Positions 14,846 through 22,959 of a stretch of 34,621 nt of DNA are shown piece by piece. The notes beneath the pieces are model-generated. The model searched no databases. It had not been told where the DNA came from and saw only the letters and a list, made by a program, of their open reading frames with translations. This stretch comes from Bacillota bacterium (GTDB lineage Bacteria; Bacillota; Dethiobacteria; DTU022), in NCBI GenBank assembly GCA_016874655.1, contig VGTO01000011.1, forward strand, positions 1 through 34,621. Direction: 5' to 3'. Positions within the stretch are counted from its first letter, which is position 1, and each line of letters begins with the position of its first letter. The position numbers and the translations under genes were made by a program.

Positions 14846-15418
14846 TGAACCTGGACATAAGTGGTGCAGTATTCTAGTTGGTGTCCCTCTCCGAAAACGG
14901 GCCTAAAAATCCGTTAAGGGCACATCGATGAAGTTCCTGGTGGTGGCTGCCGACGCCCAGTCGGGAGCTGTTGCTGGGAGTTAAGAAGGACGGGGCGATC
15001 TACAATGGCATGTGGGCGTTGACCCTGCCTTCGCGGAGACCCTGTGTCGGTGGCTAAAGCTGAAAAGTAATAGTTACTGCCTGGGTAAGAACCTGTATGC
15101 GGTTAATAGCTGTGTGCAGCGTAGCCTGCCTTGAGTGGAATGGGTGGAGGGAGGAGCAGGTGCTCTTTAAACCCTTTCTGCAAAAGTGGCTAGGGGAGAA
15201 CAGGCACCAGGGAGGAAATCTTCTAGACTGCTCTCGCAAGAGAAGTAATTCAGGGATTAAAGTGTGAGCTAAGTGGTAATCCAGCTCTGATGATGGTGAC
15301 ACTACAGGGATAGTCTTAAAAGGGAACTGCCTGCTTGGCAACGACAGGTGATTATCCGGGAAATCCTGCTGGACCTAAGCCGCAAAGTTTACCTGAGTTA
15401 CTACCACTTATGTTTTAA
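14846..15418 (+). ncRNA. ole: OLE (Ornate Large Extremophilic) RNA
   Basis: A 660-bp gap without a plausible gene lies between folD and the membrane protein before dxs. The two ends pair perfectly: 14855-14865 (ACATAAGTGGT) with 15403-15413 (ACCACTTATGT). Inside are nested helices, such as 14881-14888 with 14917-14923 enclosing ACGG/CCGT (14897-14900, 14911-14914), CCCAG/CTGGG (14956-14960, 14974-14978), GGTGC/GCACC (15159-15163, 15204-15208) and a GCAA tetraloop in TCTC-GCAA-GAGA (15232-15243). OLE RNAs are about 600 nt, occur in anaerobic or extremophilic Firmicutes, lie in the ispA/dxs neighbourhood just before oapA, and form a membrane ribonucleoprotein. All of this fits. The 5' end is inferred from the promoter and the 3' end from the closing helix; readthrough into oapA is likely. 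Confidence 0.88.
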
Positions 15419-15441
15419 TGTACAGAACAAGGTGATGTGGC

Positions 15442-16029
15442 TTGTCTTTCAATTATAAAAAACGCCGTAAAACGCGGTGGGTGCTTGCTACAATAATCTG
15501 GACTTTTTTTCTTGCCGTTATTTTTGGTTTTATCACTCAATATTTACTAAATGAAGTTAAATCTTTGCCAGTTTCATTTTTAATTTTGCTACTTGTTGTA
15601 CTGATCGGCATTATCTTTGATCTGGTTGGCACCGCCGCTGCTGCCGCCAAAATTGCTCCGCTTAATGCCAAGGCAGCCCGCCGGGTTACGGGGGCCAGAA
15701 AAGCAGTCTTACTGGTAAAAAATGCTGAGCAGGTGGCCAATTTCTGCAACGATGTAGTCGGAGATATCAGTGGCATTATCAGCGGAACTATTGCTGCCAT
15801 GATTGTGTTTAGGCTAATTTCTTTTTTCCCAACTCAACTGGCCGAGTTCTATCTCGGCATTTTACTGACCGCTGTAGTAGCCGCGATAACCGTCGGGGGA
15901 AAAGCCCGAGGCAAATCAATTGCCATTAAATATTCCACTGAAGTGATTCTGCTGGCCGGTCTGATCATTACTAAATTAGAGAATCCTTTTGGCCGGCAGA
16001 AAAAGCAGAACACAACCAACGAGGGTTGA
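15442..16029 (+). CDS. oapA: OLE-associated membrane protein OapA
   Basis: A 195-aa integral membrane protein directly after the OLE RNA, the conserved position of OapA, which binds OLE RNA and recruits it to the membrane. Hydrophobic segments are at about residues 13-33, 44-68, 105-127 and 134-152, with a shorter one near 165-177. The N-terminus is strongly basic (NYKKRRKTR), suited to RNA contact. Asp 60 lies in the second segment and a D-x3-D pair (104, 108) begins the third, in line with the acidic motif I recall for the family. TTG 15442 is preceded by AAGGTGATG; the stop sits 5 nt before the dxs ATG, so the two are co-transcribed. Identification rests on synteny and topology, not on alignment. 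Confidence 0.82.
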   Translation: MSFNYKKRRKTRWVLATIIWTFFLAVIFGFITQYLLNEVKSLPVSFLILLLVVLIGIIFDLVGTAAAAAKIAPLNAKAARRVTGARKAVLLVKNAEQVANFCNDVVGDISGIISGTIAAMIVFRLISFFPTQLAEFYLGILLTAVVAAITVGGKARGKSIAIKYSTEVILLAGLIITKLENPFGRQKKQNTTNEG

Positions 16030-16034
16030 TCGCC

Positions 16035-17927
16035 ATGAGTATAAATATAGAAAACTTAAATTTACCCGCCGATCTAAAAAAACTTACCCGGCAACAATTG
16101 GAAGAGGTATCAGCTGCCATCCGGGAATATATGATTAAAACCGTTGCCGATATCGGTGGCCATCTGGCAGCCAGCCTTGGGGTGGTGGAACTTGCCGTAG
16201 CCTTGCACAGTTATTACGAAAGCCCACGTGACAAAATTATCTGGGATGTTGGTCACCAGAGTTATCCCCACAAACTGCTTACCGGCCGCTGGGAAAGCTT
16301 TCCGACCCTGCGTCGACAGGGTGGTTTATGCGGTTTTCCAAAACCGGCCGAAAGTGAACATGATCCCTTTCTGACCGGGCACAGCAGTACGTCCATCTCC
16401 GCTGCAGTGGGGCTGGCCCTGGCCCGTGATCACTTAGCTGATGATTACCGGGTTGTGGCCGTTATCGGTGACGGGGCGCTTACCGGTGGCATGGCCTTTG
16501 AGGCGCTAAACCATGCCGGTCACATCAAGGCGAAGGTAACGGTAATCTTAAACGACAACAAGATGTCGATCGGCTCGAACGTGGGCAGCATGTCTGCTTA
16601 TTTGGGACGGATTCGATCCGATCCCAAGTACTCACGTCTAAAAGAGGATTTTGAAAACTTTGTAACCCGGGTGCCCCATATCGGCAGGCGGCTGGTTGAA
16701 ACAGCGGAGCGGCTTAAAGGTGGTCTGAAATACCTGATCATGCCTGGAATGCTGTTCGAAGAGCTGGGCTTTACTTATTTTGGTCCGGTAGATGGCCACG
16801 ATCTGGCAGCGCTCAGGAACGTATTAAAACAAGCTGATAAGATGAACGGGCCTGTTTTGGTCCACGTAGTGACCGAAAAGGGCAAGGGGTACCGTTTTGC
16901 TGAAATTGAACCGGAGATGTTTCACGGTATTGGTCCATTTGATCTGCATAACGGAACCCTGCGGAAGCAGAAAAAGGCACCCACCTATACGGACTGTTTT
17001 GGAAAAACATTACTGGAAATTGCCGCTGCTGATCCAAAGGTGGTGGCGATCACCGCAGCAATGACGACAGGAACCGGGCTGAAGGAGTTCAGCGAAAAAT
17101 ACCCGGAAAGATTTTATGATGTCGGGATCGCCGAGCAGCATGCGGTAACGATGGCCTCCGCTTTGGCTATGGGTGGGATGCGCCCTGTTTTTGCTGTCTA
17201 TAGCACTTTTCTACAGCGAGCCTATGATCAAATTCTTCATGACACCTGCATCCAAAACTTACCGGTCTTGTTTGCCGTCGACCGGGCCGGTATTGTCGGT
17301 GAAGACGGCGAGACTCACCAGGGGCTATTTGACCTGACTTACCTGCGCAGCATCCCTAATATGAATATCATGGCCCCGGCCAATGAAATAGAACTGCAGA
17401 ATATGCTTTTTACTGCTTTAAACAGTGATCATGGCCCAGTTGCTATCCGCTACCCTCGCGACAAGAGTAGCGGTCTAGATCGCAAACCACTTGGACTGCT
17501 GCCATGGGGACGGGGAGAGCTGATGCGTGAAGGCGACAGCCTCTTGATTGTTGCCGCCGGCACAGTACTGGCGGCTGCTCTCGAGGCAGCGGAAAACCTT
17601 TATTGGCAAGGGATTAAAGTGGCAGTGATTAATGCCCGTTTTGTAAAACCCCTTGACGAAGAATTGATTTTACAATGGGCAAAACATTGCGGCCACGTAC
17701 TGACCGTAGAGGAAAATATTTTAAACGGCGGTTTCGGCAGTGGCGTTGTTGAACTGATGGAGAAAAACGATCTGTTCATCCCGGTTAGGCGCCTTGGTAT
17801 TGACGATCAGTTTGTAGCTCACGGCAGCCGAGCCCAGATGCTGGCCTGCCACGGTTTAGACGCTACCGGTATTTTTAACACTGCCCTTGTGCTTAGCGGG
17901 AAGCAAGCAGTAAAAGGTGTCAATTGA
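16035..17927 (+). CDS. dxs: 1-deoxy-D-xylulose-5-phosphate synthase
   Basis: First enzyme of the MEP isoprenoid pathway: a thiamine-diphosphate enzyme that joins pyruvate and glyceraldehyde 3-phosphate. The 630-aa protein has His 43 in GGHLA, DVGHQSYPHKLLTGR (71-85), the TPP motif GDGALTGG (145-152) with Asn 173, and the transketolase pyrimidine domain with FYDVGIAEQHAVTMA, followed by the C-terminal domain. TTG 16026 overlaps the oapA stop, but GAGGG (16021-16025) is well spaced for ATG 16035, which starts where the family does. It shares a transcript with OLE and oapA, so its expression may follow the OLE promoter. Confidence 0.97.
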   Translation: MSINIENLNLPADLKKLTRQQLEEVSAAIREYMIKTVADIGGHLAASLGVVELAVALHSYYESPRDKIIWDVGHQSYPHKLLTGRWESFPTLRRQGGLCGFPKPAESEHDPFLTGHSSTSISAAVGLALARDHLADDYRVVAVIGDGALTGGMAFEALNHAGHIKAKVTVILNDNKMSIGSNVGSMSAYLGRIRSDPKYSRLKEDFENFVTRVPHIGRRLVETAERLKGGLKYLIMPGMLFEELGFTYFGPVDGHDLAALRNVLKQADKMNGPVLVHVVTEKGKGYRFAEIEPEMFHGIGPFDLHNGTLRKQKKAPTYTDCFGKTLLEIAAADPKVVAITAAMTTGTGLKEFSEKYPERFYDVGIAEQHAVTMASALAMGGMRPVFAVYSTFLQRAYDQILHDTCIQNLPVLFAVDRAGIVGEDGETHQGLFDLTYLRSIPNMNIMAPANEIELQNMLFTALNSDHGPVAIRYPRDKSSGLDRKPLGLLPWGRGELMREGDSLLIVAAGTVLAAALEAAENLYWQGIKVAVINARFVKPLDEELILQWAKHCGHVLTVEENILNGGFGSGVVELMEKNDLFIPVRRLGIDDQFVAHGSRAQMLACHGLDATGIFNTALVLSGKQAVKGVN

Positions 17928-18748
17928 AAAGCCGGTCAAAAATAAGATTTGACCAGCTGCTGCAGGAAAAACACCCCACTTATAGCCGCAGTAGGCTCCA
18001 GGCGCTGATCATGGCCGGTAAAGTGACCGTTAACGGGATTCCCTTCGATAAGCCTGGAATGCCGGTGGAAAGCGACTCTGAGCTGGTTATTATCGAACCG
18101 GATAACCCTTACGTCAGCCGGGGAGGGCTGAAGCTTAAAGGCGCGATAGCGGATATGCGACTTGACTTTACAGGTCTGAGAGTTCTTGATGCAGGCGCTT
18201 CCACCGGAGGTTTTACTGACTGTCTCTTGCAGCATGGCGCCGTCAAAGTGATCGCCCTTGATGTCGGCTACGGGCAGCTTGATCACAAGCTGCGTAAAGA
18301 TCCGCGTGTGGTTGTTTTGGAACGCTTCAATGTTCGCAATCTGCGGCCGGAGGATATCAGCGATAGTGTTGATTTTGCCACAGTAGATCTCTCATTTATT
18401 TCTCTGAAACTGGTACTGCCAGTTTTCTTCCGCTTACCTGTTCCCGCATTGCTTGCGCTGGTAAAACCTCAGTTTGAAGCGGGGAGAGCTGATGCCGGAA
18501 AAGGCCGGGGGGTAATTAGGGATCCGGTCCTGCATCGTGCTGTTTTGGAAGAAGTGATCTTTGCGGCAGTTGATACCGGCTACAGTTTTCGGAATCTGAC
18601 CTATTCCAGGTTACCTGGACCAAAGGGAAACCTGGAATATTTCCTGTTGCTTGCAGCTGATCCGGTTACTGATCAACAGCTTTTAGAAGCGCCAGCTGAA
18701 GCAGTCAGCCGAGTTGTTACTGAAGCACATGCGCTGCTTTTACGGTAA
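17924..18748 (+). CDS. tlyA: TlyA family rRNA (cytidine-2'-O)-methyltransferase
   Basis: A 274-aa protein with an N-terminal S4 RNA-binding domain (about 5-65) and an FtsJ-like methyltransferase domain carrying the SAM motif VLDAGASTGGFTDCLL (about 88-103), then DVGYGQLDHKL, TVDLSFISL and KPQFEAG. TlyA methylates 16S and/or 23S rRNA cytidines at the 2'-O position; hemolysin is an old mislabel. TTG 17924 overlaps the dxs stop and follows AAAGGTG. Position after dxs and before NAD kinase is standard in Firmicutes. Confidence 0.95.
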   Translation: MKSRSKIRFDQLLQEKHPTYSRSRLQALIMAGKVTVNGIPFDKPGMPVESDSELVIIEPDNPYVSRGGLKLKGAIADMRLDFTGLRVLDAGASTGGFTDCLLQHGAVKVIALDVGYGQLDHKLRKDPRVVVLERFNVRNLRPEDISDSVDFATVDLSFISLKLVLPVFFRLPVPALLALVKPQFEAGRADAGKGRGVIRDPVLHRAVLEEVIFAAVDTGYSFRNLTYSRLPGPKGNLEYFLLLAADPVTDQQLLEAPAEAVSRVVTEAHALLLR

Positions 18749-18823
18749 AAGTCAGGATTTTTAAGCAGGATAAAACAGCCCGGCGCAGAATAGATGCTAT
18801 GCTGGAAGGCACAGGAGGTTGTT

Positions 18824-19675
18824 GTGAAAAATATCGGACTTATTCCCAACTGGCGAAAGAAAAATGCCAACCTGGTGGTAGCTAAAATAGATCATTTTTT
18901 CTCCCAGCGCAGTATCGAACTGACCACTGCCGACGCTGCCCGGGTTGATTTTTATAGCGAAACATCACTGGCCGATCAACTACCCGAATGGCACGAAAGC
19001 ATGGATCTGATTATTGTCGTCGGTGGGGACGGAACAATTTTAAGGGTAGCCAGGGATTTGGCCTGTTGGAACCTGCCAGTGCTGGGCATTAACTTAGGAC
19101 ACAAAGGTTTCTTAGCTGAGATTGAAGTTGAGCAGATGGAGCGATTTTTACAGTATATTGCTACCGACCAGTACACCTGTAACGAGCGAATGATGCTTGA
19201 CACCAGGTTGCGCCGCGCTAACCAGGAGCTGGTGGCCTACCTTGCTTTAAATGACATTGTTGTTTCTCGCGGGCCTTTTTCGCGAATTATTGAAGTTGAA
19301 TCATACATCAACGATGATTTTATGGAAAGCTATTTCGGGGATGGCTTGATTGTTGCCACCCCGACCGGATCAACCGGCTATTCACTTTCGGCGGGCGGCC
19401 CAATTGTCAACCCCACCATGCAGCTTTTTGTGGTCACTCCGATCTGCCCTCATAGCCTCTATAACCGCTCGGTTATTATCAGTGGTAGCGATTTGATCCG
19501 GCTGCAGGTCGATTCCCGTCAGGTAGAGGTTATGCTCACCGTAGACGGTCAGGTTCGCCATAACCTTGAGGATGGTGACCAGATTATTGTCAAACGTTCA
19601 GAACAAACTGTCAAGCTTGTCTCGTTCCAGGATTATACATTCTACCGGATGTTACACAAGAAACTGAAAGCATAG
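18824..19675 (+). CDS. nadK: NAD kinase
   Basis: Phosphorylates NAD to NADP. The 283-aa protein has the GGDGTILR motif (67-74), the NLGHKGFLAEIE segment following it (the usual form is NxGxLGFL), the NDI-type segment LNDIVVSRG, and TPTGSTGYSLSAGGP in the C-terminal beta domain. The frame is open upstream, but AGGAGG (18813-18818) fits GTG 18824 and the protein then starts at the family start. In many Firmicutes argR lies between this gene and recN; here recN follows after 18 bp. Confidence 0.96.
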   Translation: MKNIGLIPNWRKKNANLVVAKIDHFFSQRSIELTTADAARVDFYSETSLADQLPEWHESMDLIIVVGGDGTILRVARDLACWNLPVLGINLGHKGFLAEIEVEQMERFLQYIATDQYTCNERMMLDTRLRRANQELVAYLALNDIVVSRGPFSRIIEVESYINDDFMESYFGDGLIVATPTGSTGYSLSAGGPIVNPTMQLFVVTPICPHSLYNRSVIISGSDLIRLQVDSRQVEVMLTVDGQVRHNLEDGDQIIVKRSEQTVKLVSFQDYTFYRMLHKKLKA

Positions 19676-19693
19676 CTTCAGGGAGGCCGATCG

Positions 19694-21421
19694 ATGTTAC
19701 TTGAGCTTAATGTCTCAAATTTCGCACTAATCGAAGATCTAAAAATCTCCTTCAGTCCCGGCCTCAATGTTTTAAGCGGTGAAACCGGGGCCGGTAAATC
19801 GATTATTATCGGAGCGATCAATTTACTTTTAGGCGAGCGAGCGGCGGTTGAACAGATCCGCCAGGGTAGTGAACAAACCCTGATTGAAGGCGCTGTGAGA
19901 GTAGAGCCACAGCTGGAGGCAGAGCTGGGTTCCCTGCTGGAGGGTGCCGGAATCAGCATTGAAGATGAGCTCTTACTGGCCAGGGAGGTTTCGCGCAATG
20001 GGAGAAGCGTGGCCAGGGTTAACGGTCGGGCGGTACCGGTTGCATTCCTGAAAGAAATTGGCCAGCTCTTAGTCGATCTGCACGGACAGCACCAGCATCA
20101 GTCGCTGTTGCGCCAGGATCAGCACATTGAGCTGCTTGACTCTTTCGGGGGGGAGGCGTTACTAAGAACGCGAAAAAAGTTAAGTGAACTATGGCGCCGG
20201 AAGCTGGACTTGAAGAAAGAGCTATCCGCTTTTGGTGAAGATAACGCCGAACGGGAAAGGCGCATAGATCTTTATGCCTACCAGGTAAAAGAGATTAGCG
20301 AAGCCTCTCTCCGGCCGGATGAAGATGAAGAACTGGCCGAGAGAGAGAAGCTTTTATCAAATGCAGAGAAAATATGCAACATCGTAGCCCGACTCTACGG
20401 AGAACTTTTTAGCGGCGAAGAAGAGGGAATGGAACAGTCTGTTGTAGATCGCCTGGGCCGCTTGTCTGTACTTATATCCGAAGCGGTAGCTATAGATCGT
20501 AATCTCGAACCGCTGGTTGACCTTTTTTCTGCCGCCACTGCTCAGCTAAGCGAGGTAGCGCATGAACTGCGTGATTATCAAACTAAATTTGACTTTGAAC
20601 CCTCTGAGCTGTTTGCTATCCAGGAACGGCTGAACCTGATCAATGCACTGAAGCGCAAATACGGGGGCACAACTGAAGCAGCGCTTGATTTTTGCAGTGA
20701 AGCTCAACGTGAAATGGAGCGGTTACAGAACAGCGAGGCCATGGTGGCGAAGATCGAAACTGATCTGGACGAACTGGCGGATCAGTTGGTCAAAGAGAGC
20801 ACTGAGCTAAGTCGTTTAAGAAAAGAGAGTGCCACCGAGCTTGAAAGATTAATTGAAGAGTGCTTGCTGGAGCTGGCCCTGCCCAACGCTCGCTTTGCCG
20901 TTAAATTAGATCGGAAACAGGAAGTTTCGGTGTTGGGGATCGATACTGTAGAGTTTCAATTTTCGGCTAACCGCGGCGAGGAAGTTAAACCGCTGGCCAA
21001 GATTATTTCCGGGGGGGAAGTGGCCAGGGTGATGCTGGCTCTGAAAACAGCATTGGCACGCCAGGATCTGATTCCCACGCTTATTTTTGATGAGGTCGAT
21101 TCGGGGATTGGGGGCGCTACCATTCAGTCTGTCGCCGAAAAGCTCTCCGAACTGGCCCGGCACCACCAGGTGATGTGTGTTACACACAGCCCCCAGATAG
21201 CATCAATGGCTGATTCCCATATCCGGTTATATAAAGAAGTACGCGGAGAAAGAACCCTAACCCGGGCGAACCTGCTTGCTGATGAAGAAAGGCGCCAGGA
21301 ACTGGCCCGCATGCTGGATGGGGCAGGCATTGATCAGGTCAGCCTTCAGCATGTCGATAACATGCTGACACGGGCAGCAAATTTTAAAAGAACTAAATTA
21401 GAAGGGGGTTTTAATGATTAG
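19694..21421 (+). CDS. recN: DNA repair protein RecN
   Basis: An SMC-like ATPase acting in double-strand break repair. The 575-aa protein has Walker A GETGAGKS (29-36), the DLHGQHQHQSLL motif that marks RecN, central coiled-coil segments rich in Glu and Leu (about 160-380), the ABC signature ISGGEVARVMLALK, and Walker B TLIFDEVDSGIGG. ATG 19694 has GGGAGG upstream. In Bacillus and most spore-forming Clostridia recN is followed by spoIVB and spo0A; here it overlaps a Nudix gene by 8 nt. Confidence 0.97.
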   Translation: MLLELNVSNFALIEDLKISFSPGLNVLSGETGAGKSIIIGAINLLLGERAAVEQIRQGSEQTLIEGAVRVEPQLEAELGSLLEGAGISIEDELLLAREVSRNGRSVARVNGRAVPVAFLKEIGQLLVDLHGQHQHQSLLRQDQHIELLDSFGGEALLRTRKKLSELWRRKLDLKKELSAFGEDNAERERRIDLYAYQVKEISEASLRPDEDEELAEREKLLSNAEKICNIVARLYGELFSGEEEGMEQSVVDRLGRLSVLISEAVAIDRNLEPLVDLFSAATAQLSEVAHELRDYQTKFDFEPSELFAIQERLNLINALKRKYGGTTEAALDFCSEAQREMERLQNSEAMVAKIETDLDELADQLVKESTELSRLRKESATELERLIEECLLELALPNARFAVKLDRKQEVSVLGIDTVEFQFSANRGEEVKPLAKIISGGEVARVMLALKTALARQDLIPTLIFDEVDSGIGGATIQSVAEKLSELARHHQVMCVTHSPQIASMADSHIRLYKEVRGERTLTRANLLADEERRQELARMLDGAGIDQVSLQHVDNMLTRAANFKRTKLEGGFND

Positions 21422-21965
21422 CTCTCACCTTGAGGAGATAACCTTAGCCTCAAACTATATCTACAGGGGAAGAATGATCAATGTCAGGCAGGACCGGGTG
21501 AAAGTAAAAAATGATCGGGAAGCCTTGCGTGAAATAGTTGAACACCCTGGTGCCGTGGCGATCCTGGTTTTGAACGAGCAGGAAGAAGCAATTTTGGTCA
21601 GACAGCATCGCCAGCCCTTAAAAGAGTTGCTATTGGAAATCCCGGCCGGCAAACTGGAGCCGGGCGAAGAACCCCTGGAGTGCGCCAGAAGGGAGCTGCT
21701 TGAAGAGACAGGTTTTACAGCAGCTGAGTGGAACGAACACGGCTTTTTTTATCCTTCTCCTGGTTTCTGTGATGAAAAAATCTATTTATTTTCGGCATCC
21801 GGATTAACTGCTCAAGAGTCAGTTACTATTGACCCCGATGAAAATATTGAGGTAGTTTATATACCGCTTGCCGAGATCGCCAACCTGATTGACAGCGGCT
21901 CCATAAAAGACGGTAAGACAATTATTGCCCTTCAAAAAATGCTGCTTCGAAGATGTGCAAAATAA
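21414..21965 (+). CDS. nudF: Nudix hydrolase, probable ADP-ribose pyrophosphatase
   Basis: Hydrolyses ADP-ribose and similar nucleoside diphosphate sugars. The 183-aa protein contains a complete Nudix box from Gly 79 to Gly 100: G79, E85, R93-E94-L95, E97-E98 and G100. The proline-bearing segment QPLKELLLEIPAG before it and SPGFCDEKIYLF after it are typical of the NudF/YffH ADPRase subfamily. ATG 21414 overlaps the recN stop with GAAGGGGG in front, implying coupled translation. Substrate remains a family-level inference. Confidence 0.92.
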   Translation: MISSHLEEITLASNYIYRGRMINVRQDRVKVKNDREALREIVEHPGAVAILVLNEQEEAILVRQHRQPLKELLLEIPAGKLEPGEEPLECARRELLEETGFTAAEWNEHGFFYPSPGFCDEKIYLFSASGLTAQESVTIDPDENIEVVYIPLAEIANLIDSGSIKDGKTIIALQKMLLRRCAK

Positions 21966-22071
21966 AATAAATTGCCAATAATTTTTTGAAAATCTTTACC
22001 CCTTCAGCAGGTATTTTGAAAACTGCCGTTGAATACTTGTACTACTGATCACTGTGAGGTTCTCATTCTTA

Positions 22072-22959
22072 ATGGAAAAACAAATTAATAATTACATGCA
22101 CTATCTAGCCGTTGAAAAAGGCCTGTCAAAAAATACCCTCGAATCATATCGGCGCGATCTGCTTAAGTTTATTGCTTTTATGAACCAAATCCAAATTAGC
22201 AAGCCTGAAGAGGTTGACCGCGAAGCGCTAAATATCTTCATTGCCGATCTTAAAAAAAAGGGGCGGGCAACCTCTACGATTTCCCGTTGCATTGCCTCAA
22301 CTCGCTCTTTTTTTAATTACCTGCTAGGGGAAGGGCTGATTGCTAAAAATTCCACCCTGGAACTGGAATCTCCAAAACTGGAGAAGAAACTGCCCAGGGT
22401 TATGACTACCGGGGAAGTAGATCGACTATTGGCCCAACCGGTAATCGGAGAAAATAATGGTTTACGGGATAAGGCTATGCTGGAGCTCTTATATGCTTCG
22501 GGAATTAGGGTCTCCGAGTTAGTATCATTAAATATCAGTGATTTTGATCCCCGGGTCGGTTTTCTGCGCTGTAGCGGCAAAGGAATGAAGGAGAGAATTG
22601 TGCCGATCGGCTCGTTGGCGATTAATTCAGTTAAAAATTATCTGGCCGAATCAAGGCCGCGTTTTTTAAAATCGAATGGCGAAACATCACTTTTTCTTAA
22701 CCAGCACGGAAACAGAATGACCCGTCAGGGTTTCTGGAAAATATTAAAGAAATACGCCCGTAAATCAAACATTAACGGCGAAATTACACCGCACACTCTG
22801 CGTCACTCTTTTGCTACTCACCTGCTTGAAAATGGGGCAGACCTGCGTTCAGTGCAGGAAATGCTGGGCCACTCCGATATCTCCACCACTCAGATTTACA
22901 CCCAAATCACCAGGAGAAAGATACGAGAGATTTATGACCAATCCCACCCCCGGGCCTAA
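22072..22959 (+). CDS. xerD: Site-specific tyrosine recombinase XerD
   Basis: Resolves chromosome dimers at dif with a partner Xer protein. The 295-aa protein has the SAM-like N-terminal core-binding domain (1-100) and the catalytic domain with all six residues: Arg 146, Lys 170, His 241, Arg 244, His 267 and Tyr 276. GTG 22054 is also in frame, but ATG 22072 with GAGGT upstream gives the usual length. Located between nudF and deoB as in Bacillus/Clostridia, which supports XerD over a phage integrase. The 106-bp gap before it has no convincing promoter, only a small GCAG/CTGC inverted repeat near 22007. Confidence 0.93.
   Translation: MEKQINNYMHYLAVEKGLSKNTLESYRRDLLKFIAFMNQIQISKPEEVDREALNIFIADLKKKGRATSTISRCIASTRSFFNYLLGEGLIAKNSTLELESPKLEKKLPRVMTTGEVDRLLAQPVIGENNGLRDKAMLELLYASGIRVSELVSLNISDFDPRVGFLRCSGKGMKERIVPIGSLAINSVKNYLAESRPRFLKSNGETSLFLNQHGNRMTRQGFWKILKKYARKSNINGEITPHTLRHSFATHLLENGADLRSVQEMLGHSDISTTQIYTQITRRKIREIYDQSHPRA

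Noticed and set aside
15054-15341. Antisense open frame of 95 codons inside the gap before oapA
   Set aside because: Composition is not protein-like, it lacks a ribosome site, and it lies within the structured RNA on the opposite strand.
22072-22959. Phage or mobile-element integrase
   Set aside because: The tyrosine recombinase lies between nudF and deoB in the standard XerD position, has the XerD length, and no att site, tRNA or phage genes are nearby.
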